From Caldifarciminota bacterium (GTDB lineage: Bacteria; Hydrothermota; Hydrothermia; LBFQ01; DSFT01): 14,025 nt of DNA. Positions 7,059-13,132 of this stretch are shown here, piece after piece. Every line of letters begins with the position of its first letter. The stretch's first letter is position 1. The DNA lies in NCBI GenBank assembly GCA_015494735.1, contig WGAQ01000058.1, positions 1 to 14,025 of the forward strand, given 5' to 3'. Below the pieces are notes generated by a model. That model did no database searches, was not told the origin of the DNA, and worked only from the letters and a program-made list of their open reading frames with translations. Made by a program: the position numbers and the translations under genes.

Positions 7059-7961
7059 TCATAACCTTCCCCTTTCGATTACCCGGGATATGTGGGACTG
7101 GAGCCTGACGCATCCATCCGTATATTCCACTATGACTCCCGCTCCCTCCACCACCCTGTGGATATTCACCCCCGTCTCCACACCGGACTGCTCGAAGAGG
7201 AAGACCACATCCTCCGTGGCAACATTACCGCTGGCTCCGGGCACGAAGGGACAGCCTCCAAGGCCGCCGGCGGAGGAATCGAATCGATTTATTCCGAATT
7301 CCGAATAGGCGGTCCACACATTGGCGATGCCCGTGCCGTAGGTGTCGTGAAAGTGGAGGACCACCTTTTCCGCGGGATAATGCTTCAGCACCACATCCAG
7401 CAATCTTCTGACATCCTCCGGCACCGCCCTCCCGATAGTATCCCCGAGGGAAACCTCGTCCACACCGATGTCGAACAGGCGATTTACCACATCCAGAACC
7501 TTCTGCGGAGAAATCCTGCCCTCGAAGTAGCAGTGGAAGGCCGTGGACACATACCCCCTCACCATCAACCCCGACCCCTTCGCTTCCCTGACGACCGGAA
7601 CGAACCGACGAATGCTCTCCTCAATCGTGGCATTGGTGTTCTTCACGTTGAAGGTTTCGCTGGCAGCGGTGAAGACCGCCACCTTATCCACCCCCGCGGA
7701 AAGGGCCCTCTCCAGCCCCTTCATATTGGGGACGAGGGCCGAATATACGACACCCTCCTTCCTCCTTATGCGACTGAATACCTCTTCCGCATCCGCCAGC
7801 TGGGGAACCCACTTCGGTGAAACGAAGGAGGACACTTCGATTTCCTCCACACCGCTCTCCGAGAGGATATCCACCATGCGAACCTTGGCCTCGGTGGGAA
7901 TGGGAACCCTTATATTCTGAAGGCCATCCCGGGGACCAACTTCGGTTATGCGAATCTTCAT
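7059..7961 (-). CDS. Hydroxymethylglutaryl-CoA lyase
   Basis: 300 residues, the usual bacterial length. It cleaves 3-hydroxy-3-methylglutaryl-CoA to acetoacetate and acetyl-CoA, the last step of leucine breakdown, in the cytosol. It has the DRE-TIM barrel start GPRDGLQN (9-16) with the catalytic Arg11 and metal ligand Asp12. It also has HFHDTYGTGIAN (203-214) with metal ligands His203 and His205, and SSAGGLGGCPF (229-239), the family signature with catalytic Cys237 in its glycine loop. The signature separates it from isopropylmalate and homocitrate synthases. Its ATG overlaps the accA stop (ATGA, 4 bp), so it is the last gene of the parA-parB-OMP-accA operon. The HMG-CoA made by methylglutaconyl-CoA hydratase would be the substrate, but no such gene is in view. 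The leucine dehydrogenase at 12004 suggests a shared pathway. mvaB would be a usual symbol, but I leave it open. Confidence 0.92.
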   Translation of the reverse strand: MKIRITEVGPRDGLQNIRVPIPTEAKVRMVDILSESGVEEIEVSSFVSPKWVPQLADAEEVFSRIRRKEGVVYSALVPNMKGLERALSAGVDKVAVFTAASETFNVKNTNATIEESIRRFVPVVREAKGSGLMVRGYVSTAFHCYFEGRISPQKVLDVVNRLFDIGVDEVSLGDTIGRAVPEDVRRLLDVVLKHYPAEKVVLHFHDTYGTGIANVWTAYSEFGINRFDSSAGGLGGCPFVPGASGNVATEDVVFLFEQSGVETGVNIHRVVEGAGVIVEYTDGCVRLQSHISRVIERGRL

Positions 7962-8893
7962 CTGGACACCAGCCCCATTCTCCTGTACTTCTGGAACCTC
8001 TTCTCCATCAGTTCGTCGATGGGGATGGCGGTGAGGTCGTCCAGTTGCTCCACTATGTGATTCTTCATGGTCTCCAGCATGGCATCTGGATTCCAGTGGT
8101 TTCCACCCAGGGGCTCCTCCACGATGCCATCCACTATCCCCAGTTCCAGGAGGTCCCGGGCGGTAATCTTCAGAGCCTCTGCCGCCTCCGGCGCCCTGGA
8201 AGCATCCCTGAACAGGATGGATGCAGCCCCCTCCGGGGATATGACGGAGTATATGCTGTACTGGAGGGCGAAGACCCTGTCGGCCACCGCTATGGCGAGA
8301 GCGCCCCCGCTCCCCCCTTCCCCGATGATGTAGGAGAGGGTGGGGGTCCTGACCGAAAGCATCTTCTTTATGCTGTATGCTATGGCGGAGAACTGCCCCC
8401 TCTCCTCCGCCCCGATGCCGGGATACGCGCCGGGGGTGTCCACGAGGGTTATAACGGGCATACGGTACTTCTGGGCCAGTTCCATCATCCTCATGGCCTT
8501 CCTGTACCCCTCGGGATGGGGCATACCGAAGTTGCGCCTTATCTTCTCCTTCGTGGTATCGCCCTTCTCCTGCGCTATGATTACTACGGACCTGCCCGCA
8601 ATCCTCCCCACTCCGGATATGATGGCAGGGTCATCCGCGTACAACCTGTCTCCGTGGAGTTCGACGAAGTCCTCCAGTATGGCTCCGATGTAATCCTTCG
8701 CCTTCAACCTGTCGGGGTGCCTGGCAATCTGGACCACCTGCCACCTGGTCAGATTGTCGTATATCTCCTTCCGCAACTCCTCCGCCTGTTTCCTGAGTTC
8801 CTCCACCTTCCCCTTCAGGGAAGGGTGTATCTCCAGTTCCCTTATCTTCTCCAGCAAATCGTAAAGCGGTCTTTCAAAATCCAGCGGACGCAT
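7958..8893 (-). CDS. accA: Acetyl-CoA carboxylase carboxyltransferase subunit alpha
   Basis: 311 residues, typical length (about 315). With AccD it transfers the carboxyl group from carboxybiotin to acetyl-CoA to make malonyl-CoA, the first step of fatty-acid synthesis. The N-terminal helices (DFERPLYDLLEKIREL, 5-20, then a charged coiled coil to 45) and RHPDRLKAKDYI (58-69) are AccA hallmarks. The crotonase-fold core has DTPGAYPGIGAEERGQ (152-167) and GEGGSGGALA (191-200), the backbone amides that form the oxyanion hole. The start ATG at 8893 follows GGAG about 8 bases upstream and lies 20 bp inside the end of the outer-membrane protein gene. The 3' end overlaps the HMG-CoA lyase start by 4 bp. 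accD, accB and accC are not in the window. Confidence 0.96.
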   Translation of the reverse strand: MRPLDFERPLYDLLEKIRELEIHPSLKGKVEELRKQAEELRKEIYDNLTRWQVVQIARHPDRLKAKDYIGAILEDFVELHGDRLYADDPAIISGVGRIAGRSVVIIAQEKGDTTKEKIRRNFGMPHPEGYRKAMRMMELAQKYRMPVITLVDTPGAYPGIGAEERGQFSAIAYSIKKMLSVRTPTLSYIIGEGGSGGALAIAVADRVFALQYSIYSVISPEGAASILFRDASRAPEAAEALKITARDLLELGIVDGIVEEPLGGNHWNPDAMLETMKNHIVEQLDDLTAIPIDELMEKRFQKYRRMGLVSR

Positions 8894-9659
8894 AGTTATA
8901 CTCCAGAGTCACTATGTGCACCAGGTCCGCCTGCACGGAGGGAATCATAACCCTGTACGCCAGAGACAGGGGACCCCTCTGCGCACCCAGGTGGAGGGAG
9001 AATCTGGAGTACTGGTAATCGGGCTCCATGGTAATTCCGGCCACGAAGTGCCGGTTGAATCTGTAGTTCAGCGTGGCGAACTTCTCCAGGCCCCTGTCCA
9101 TCACGCTCCTCAATCCCACCACGGCATTCCACCTGCCGCGGGAGTAAACGATTCCCCCTCCGAGCATATATGGAACCAGCAGCTGCCCCCCTTTGAAGAA
9201 GCGAAGGGGATTCAGGTTGTGAAAGTATGCGATACCCCGAAACCCACCGAATGTGGCCATCAGGTCGAAATCCATGAGGAAAGCAGAAACCTTTTCGTCC
9301 AGGACCCTGTTCTCGTAATAACCGGCCCTGATGGAGGCGAACACATTCCTGTCAGGCCTGAACTTCCACGCCACAGCCCCGAACATGGAGTAGGGCGAGA
9401 ATGTGAGCCAGGAGCTGTCGTCGGGTATGGTGGACTGGTAAACGAACGAGCCCATATCGTAGTAGGAGAGGTAAAGGGTAAAGTTGCCCCTTCCCGCAAA
9501 CGCCGAGTATATCCTGCTGTCCATTATCCAGAGATTGGTGGAGAAACCCACCTCGCTACTTCCTGCCATCAGGGGATTGCTGAACTTATCCAGCAACTCG
9601 TTCCCGTAGGCTCCTCTGCCAACGAGGAGTTCCGAAACTGCAACCAGATAAAAAATCAT
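8874..9659 (-). CDS. PorV/PorQ-like outer-membrane beta-barrel protein
   Basis: 261 residues. A short hydrophobic N-terminus without basic residues (MIFYLVAVSELLVGRG) looks like a minimal signal peptide. The rest alternates polar and hydrophobic/aromatic residues in strand-length blocks and ends in Phe, as outer-membrane barrels do. FSNPLMAGSSEVGFS (26-40), then about 30 residues ending in LYLSYYDMGSF, matches the start of PorV/PorQ/UPF0164 barrels (typically NPA..., then a shuttle of strands ending in Y..GSF). PorV helps type IX secretion in Bacteroidota, but this broad family also occurs in bacteria without that system, so the function is open. Its ATG overlaps the parB stop (ATGA), and accA begins 20 bp before its own stop. 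An envelope protein embedded between parB and accA is unusual. Confidence 0.8.
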   Translation of the reverse strand: MIFYLVAVSELLVGRGAYGNELLDKFSNPLMAGSSEVGFSTNLWIMDSRIYSAFAGRGNFTLYLSYYDMGSFVYQSTIPDDSSWLTFSPYSMFGAVAWKFRPDRNVFASIRAGYYENRVLDEKVSAFLMDFDLMATFGGFRGIAYFHNLNPLRFFKGGQLLVPYMLGGGIVYSRGRWNAVVGLRSVMDRGLEKFATLNYRFNRHFVAGITMEPDYQYSRFSLHLGAQRGPLSLAYRVMIPSVQADLVHIVTLEYNYASAGF

Positions 9660-10480
9660 ACACCGATTCTCCTGAGAAACTCCTCCAGTTCCTCCCTGTT
9701 CTTAAAATCGAGAATCACCTTTACCTTCCTCGATGTGGCCTTTATCTGACCCCTGAGGCCCGCCTTCTCGAATATCCTGCGGGAGACCTCCGAAACCCAT
9801 TCCTCGTCGGAAGTCTTCTTCCTCTCCTTGGGGGCAATCATCCTCTCCAGTTGCCGCACAGAGAGACCATTCTCTATCACCATGCGGCATATCCTCTCCT
9901 GCTCCCCGGGGTCCTCTATCCGCAGGAGCACGCGGGCGTGTCCCTCGGTGATAAGCCCATCCCTCAGGGCCTTTATGACACCATCGCTCAGATTCAGGAG
10001 CCTGAGCCTGTTGGTGATGGTCGCCCTGTCCTTACCCACCAGTTCTGCTATCTCGTTCTGGGTGAATCCGAACCTGTCCATGAGGTCCTTATACGCCAGA
10101 GCCTCTTCTATGGGGTCCAGGTCCTGCCTCTGGAGATTCTCTATGAGGGCTATCTGGAGCACCTCGGAATCCTCCAGGTCCTTCACTATGGCCGGGATTT
10201 TCTTGAGTCCCGCTATCCGGGCAGCCCTCCACCTGCGCTCCCCCGCCACTATCTCGTATTTCCCATCCTCCCTCTGGCGCACTATGATGGGCTGAAGGAC
10301 ACCGTTCTTCTCGATGGAATGGGCCAGTTCTTTCAACTCCGCTTCCGAGAAGCGCTTCCGGGGCTGGTACGGGTTGGACTCTATGAGGTCGATATCCAGC
10401 ATCGTGAAGTCTTCCACCAGTTCGCTTCCGGGCAGAAGAGCCGAAATACCCCTACCTAATCCCCGCTGCTTCCTCTTCAT
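9656..10480 (-). CDS. parB: Chromosome-partitioning protein ParB (CTP-dependent DNA clamp)
   Basis: 274 residues. ParB binds parS sites near the origin, loads as a CTP-dependent sliding clamp and stimulates ParA. The N-terminal basic peptide with LGRGISALL (residues 8-16) is the ParA-activating tail. NPYQPRKRF (36-44) and GERRWRAARIAG (80-91) form the CTP-binding pocket. ENLQRQDLDPIEEALAY (114-130) is the conserved clamp helix, and a helix-turn-helix spans about 139-163. The C-terminal part (about 225-274) is the dimerisation domain. AGGAG lies about 10 bases before the ATG, which is 29 bp inside the end of parA. The 3' end overlaps the outer-membrane protein gene by 4 bp. Confidence 0.96.
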   Translation of the reverse strand: MKRKQRGLGRGISALLPGSELVEDFTMLDIDLIESNPYQPRKRFSEAELKELAHSIEKNGVLQPIIVRQREDGKYEIVAGERRWRAARIAGLKKIPAIVKDLEDSEVLQIALIENLQRQDLDPIEEALAYKDLMDRFGFTQNEIAELVGKDRATITNRLRLLNLSDGVIKALRDGLITEGHARVLLRIEDPGEQERICRMVIENGLSVRQLERMIAPKERKKTSDEEWVSEVSRRIFEKAGLRGQIKATSRKVKVILDFKNREELEEFLRRIGV

Positions 10481-11228
10481 GGCTCAACATCTCCTTTGCC
10501 AGATTTATATACGCCTGCGCCCCCGAAGAAGTGGGGTCGTATATGACCCCGGGAAGTCCATAACTGGGCGCCTCGGCCAGTCTTACGCTCCTGGGAATTA
10601 CTGTCTCGAATACCAGATTGGGGAAAATCCTCCTGATTTCCTCCTCCACATGCTCCGCCAGTTTGGTCCTCCTGTCGAACATGGTTATGAGGAAACCCTT
10701 AAGTTTCAGGGAAGGGTTTATGGTCCTCCTTACGTGGGTTATGGTCTCCAGCAACTGGGCCACCCCCTCAAGGGCATAGTACTCCGCCTGAACCGGTATA
10801 AGAACCGAATCGGCGGCAGCCAGAATCAAAATGGTCAATGTCCCCAGGGAGGGAGGGGCATCTATGAAGATGTAATCGTATCTGCTTTCCACCTTCTCCA
10901 GAGCATTCTTCAGAAACAGTTCCCAGTGGTCGAATTCCTTAATCTCCGCATCCACACCGATTAAGTCCGGGGAAGAGGGAACGAGGTCAACCCCAGCATC
11001 CTTTATATGCACGATTACGTCATCTATGTCCGCCTCACCAATCAGGACGTGGTACAGATTCTGCATCTTGCGGGCATTTATTCCGAATCCACTGGTGGCA
11101 TTGGCCTGGGAATCCCCATCCACCACCAGGACTTTCTTCCCCTGCTGTGCGAAAGCCGTTGAGAGATTGACGACTGTGGTGGTCTTTCCGACACCCCCCT
11201 TCTGATTGACCACAGCGATTTTCGACAT
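10452..11228 (-). CDS. parA: Chromosome-partitioning ATPase ParA (Soj-like)
   Basis: 258 residues from the ATG at 11228; an in-frame start at 11252 would add 8 residues not found in the family and lies upstream of the -10 box. The deviant Walker A KGGVGKTTT (10-18) has signature Lys10 and Walker Lys15. VVDGDSQANAT (36-46) holds Walker A' Asp38, with Ser instead of the usual Pro after the second Asp. FIDAPPSLGTL (121-131) is Walker B. The protein dimerises on ATP, coats the nucleoid nonspecifically and moves ParB-parS complexes. It is the small chromosomal type without an N-terminal DNA-binding domain. First gene of the five-gene minus-strand operon and divergent from lipB. A -10 box and a palindrome sit directly at the start (see those entries), so autoregulation is plausible. 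Confidence 0.95.
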   Translation of the reverse strand: MSKIAVVNQKGGVGKTTTVVNLSTAFAQQGKKVLVVDGDSQANATSGFGINARKMQNLYHVLIGEADIDDVIVHIKDAGVDLVPSSPDLIGVDAEIKEFDHWELFLKNALEKVESRYDYIFIDAPPSLGTLTILILAAADSVLIPVQAEYYALEGVAQLLETITHVRRTINPSLKLKGFLITMFDRRTKLAEHVEEEIRRIFPNLVFETVIPRSVRLAEAPSYGLPGVIYDPTSSGAQAYINLAKEMLSHEEEAAGIR

Positions 11229-11235
11229 AGTCGAA
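11221..11235 (-). promoter_or_regulatory. 15-bp palindrome over the parA start, possible operator
   Basis: TTCGAC-N3-GTCGAA is a perfect 6-bp-arm inverted repeat. It begins right after the parA -10 box and covers the predicted transcription start and the ATG, a place where a bound protein would block initiation. Confidence 0.4.
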
Positions 11236-11241
11236 ATTATA
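11229..11241 (-). promoter_or_regulatory. Putative leaderless promoter of parA (-10 TATAAT)
   Basis: On the minus strand, TATAAT at 11241-11236 is a perfect -10 box, followed by 7 bases and the ATG at 11228. A weak -35 (TTGCGT) lies 16 bases further upstream. No ribosome site precedes the ATG, so the mRNA is probably leaderless. Confidence 0.6.
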
Positions 11242-11305
11242 AAGGTTTTCAAAACTTACGCAAATTCCGCGTCCCCGTGATACCGTGGATTTTGCCAGCC
11301 GGCAT

Positions 11306-11318
11306 TAAAATTTGGGTG
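11306..11318 (+). promoter_or_regulatory. Putative leaderless promoter of lipB (-10 TAAAAT)
   Basis: TAAAAT at 11306-11311 matches TATAAT in five of six positions and is followed by 7 bases and the ATG at 11319. No Shine-Dalgarno sequence or clear -35 is seen. This supports the ATG at 11319 over the in-frame one at 11277. Confidence 0.55.
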
Positions 11319-12017
11319 ATGGAAAGGGGGGTGGTCATAAATTCGGGAAGGGTTCCCTATCCGGAGGCATGGGCGATTCAGAAGAAACTGCACGCACTCC
11401 GCTCGAAGGGATTCATTCCCGACACTCTCTGGCTCCTCGAGCACGACCCCGTCATAACGCTGGGCAGGAAGGGGCACAGGGAGAACATCGTGGTATCATT
11501 CGATTATCTGAAGAAGGAAGGGATAGAGGTATATGAGGTGGAGAGGGGCGGGGATGTCACGTATCATGGCCCGGGCCAGTTGATGGGCTACATGTTCTTC
11601 CGCATAAGGGGACTGGATGAGGTGCGTCCCTTCGTAAGGAAGATAGAGAGGGCCGTACTGGGAGTTCTACACGAATTGAACATAGACGCGGAAACGAGGG
11701 AGGGTTATACGGGTGTGTGGGTGGGGAACGACAAGATATGTGCGATAGGGGTGGCAGTGAGCAACTGGACCACATTCCATGGATTTGCCCTGTACGTCAA
11801 TCCCATCAAAGAGCACTTCGATTATATAATTCCATGTGGTCTGAAGGGGAAAGGGGTCACCAGCATATTCGAGCAGGCAGGAATCGACGATATGGAAATG
11901 GTGAGAGAACTGGTGATAAAGCACTTCGCCCGGGTCTTCGAAAGGGACTTTCGGGAAATGGAACTGGAGGAAGTGCTGGCAAAAACCGAAAAGGAGGTAG
12001 ATCATGTCCGATATTAA
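11319..12017 (+). CDS. lipB: Octanoyltransferase LipB
   Basis: 232 residues. LipB moves octanoyl groups from acyl carrier protein to the lipoyl domains of 2-oxoacid dehydrogenases and the glycine cleavage H protein; LipA then inserts sulfur. RGGDVTYHGPGQLMGY (76-91) is the family signature (RGGxxTxHxPGQ). Lys139 in DKICAIG and Cys173 in IIPCGL are the catalytic pair, and VTS (180-182) follows as usual. The start was chosen from the TANNNT box and because MERGVVINSGRVPYPEAW aligns with the family beginning. It is divergent from parA, and its 3' end overlaps the leucine dehydrogenase gene by 14 bp. Co-transcription with leucine dehydrogenase fits a need for lipoylated branched-chain 2-oxoacid dehydrogenase, which would act on the dehydrogenase product; that link is inference. 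No lipA is in view. Confidence 0.95.
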   Translation: MERGVVINSGRVPYPEAWAIQKKLHALRSKGFIPDTLWLLEHDPVITLGRKGHRENIVVSFDYLKKEGIEVYEVERGGDVTYHGPGQLMGYMFFRIRGLDEVRPFVRKIERAVLGVLHELNIDAETREGYTGVWVGNDKICAIGVAVSNWTTFHGFALYVNPIKEHFDYIIPCGLKGKGVTSIFEQAGIDDMEMVRELVIKHFARVFERDFREMELEEVLAKTEKEVDHVRY

Positions 12018-13086
12018 GGAACTGGACATACACGGGTGGGAAAAAGTCTATGTTAAGGAATTATACGGTGGCTATCTGGCCATCATAGCCATACACAACA
12101 CCAACAGGGGACCCGCTTTAGGCGGGTGCAGGTTCTTCCATTACGATAACCATCCCGCCAAGCAGATGCTGGCTCTGGAGGATGCCCTCAGGCTCTCCAG
12201 GGGAATGACCTACAAGGCAGCCGCCGCCAACCTCCCCCTCGGAGGCGGCAAGTCCGTCATAATAAGGGACTTCTACGAGCCCATTCCGGGGGTTCGCAGG
12301 AATCTCTTCCACAGTTTCGGGGACTTCGTGGAATCTCTCAAGGGGAAGTATATCACCGCAGAGGACGTGGGAACCACCACGGACGACATGGTATATGTTT
12401 ACGAAAGGACTTCCCACGTGGTGGGGCTTCCCGAAGAGCAGGGAGGCCTTGGAGACCCATCCCCGGTCACAGCCATAGGTATAGCGCAGGCCATAAAGTG
12501 GTTTACCGAAAACCATTTCAAAAAGGACCCCAAGGATATCAGCGTTCTGGTCCAGGGGCTGGGAAAAGTGGGATGGTACCTCATGGAATTCCTCAACGAA
12601 ATGGGATACAGACTCCTGTACACAGATGTGAGCCAGAAGAAAATCGACATGGCAAAGGAGAAGTATCCGGACGCCCAGTATGTGCAACCCGATGATGTTT
12701 TCGATGTGGAGGTGGATATATTCTCCCCCAATGCACTGGGTAAGGTAATCAATCACGAGACAGTGGACAAGATAAAGGCCAGGGTGGTGGCCGGAGCCGC
12801 CAACAATCAGGTGGAAAACAGACATGTGGCCCAGAGGCTGCACGAGAGGGGAATCCTCTACGCCCCCGATTACACCATAAACCTTGGCGGACTGACCCTG
12901 GTCTATTATGAGTACGAGCACAGGCAGGGGAAGATAGATTCCAAGGATAAGGCAAAAGAAATCGCCATAGAAAAGACGAAGGAGAACGTGTGGAAGAATC
13001 TGGACGAAATCATTCCCCTTGCCATAGAAAAGAACATCAGCCCCTACATACTGGCCGACGAAATCATGGAAAAGAGGTGGAAGTAA
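12004..13086 (+). CDS. Leucine dehydrogenase (Glu/Leu/Phe/Val dehydrogenase family)
   Basis: 360 residues, the length of leucine/valine dehydrogenases rather than the longer glutamate dehydrogenases (about 410-450). It deaminates branched-chain amino acids to 2-oxoacids with NAD+. GPALGGCRFFHY (36-47), SRGMTYKAAAANLPLGGGK (65-83) with substrate-binding Lys71 and catalytic Lys83 (12 apart, as in known leucine dehydrogenases), and YITAEDVGTTTDDM (116-129) form the catalytic domain. GLGKVG (185-190) is the dinucleotide loop, and Asp208 at the end of the second strand favours NAD+ over NADP+. AGAANNQVEN and GILYAPDYTINLGG close the fold. GGAGG lies about 7 bases before the ATG, inside the lipB end (14-bp overlap). 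Preference for Leu, Val or Phe cannot be settled from sequence. Confidence 0.92.
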   Translation: MSDIKELDIHGWEKVYVKELYGGYLAIIAIHNTNRGPALGGCRFFHYDNHPAKQMLALEDALRLSRGMTYKAAAANLPLGGGKSVIIRDFYEPIPGVRRNLFHSFGDFVESLKGKYITAEDVGTTTDDMVYVYERTSHVVGLPEEQGGLGDPSPVTAIGIAQAIKWFTENHFKKDPKDISVLVQGLGKVGWYLMEFLNEMGYRLLYTDVSQKKIDMAKEKYPDAQYVQPDDVFDVEVDIFSPNALGKVINHETVDKIKARVVAGAANNQVENRHVAQRLHERGILYAPDYTINLGGLTLVYYEYEHRQGKIDSKDKAKEIAIEKTKENVWKNLDEIIPLAIEKNISPYILADEIMEKRWK

Positions 13087-13095
13087 TCCTCTCCT

Positions 13096-13112
13096 GCGGG
13101 GGACCTCCCCGC
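13096..13112 (+). terminator. GC hairpin after leucine dehydrogenase, probable terminator
   Basis: GCGGGG and CCCCGC pair around a 5-base loop, 10 bases after the stop codon. The following bases are A/T rich (TGTAAAATTAAAT) rather than a clean T-run. They also look like the promoter of the next gene. Confidence 0.5.
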
Positions 13113-13115
13113 CTG

Positions 13116-13132
13116 TAAAATTAAATCTAAAG
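13116..13132 (+). promoter_or_regulatory. A/T-rich promoter-like stretch before the last gene
   Basis: TAAAAT (13116-13121) and the overlapping TTAAAT (13121-13126, 6 bases before the ATG) are candidate -10 boxes. No ribosome site is visible. It is a weaker example of the leaderless pattern seen at four other genes. Confidence 0.35.

Noticed and set aside
7817..8950. 377-residue plus-strand frame opposite accA
   Set aside because: It is a shadow of accA and HMG-CoA lyase, both certain on the minus strand.
12408..12423. CACGTG-centred dyad as a parS site
   Set aside because: Only the core is palindromic, the flanks do not match the usual TGTTTCACGTGAAACA, and it lies in a conserved coding segment.
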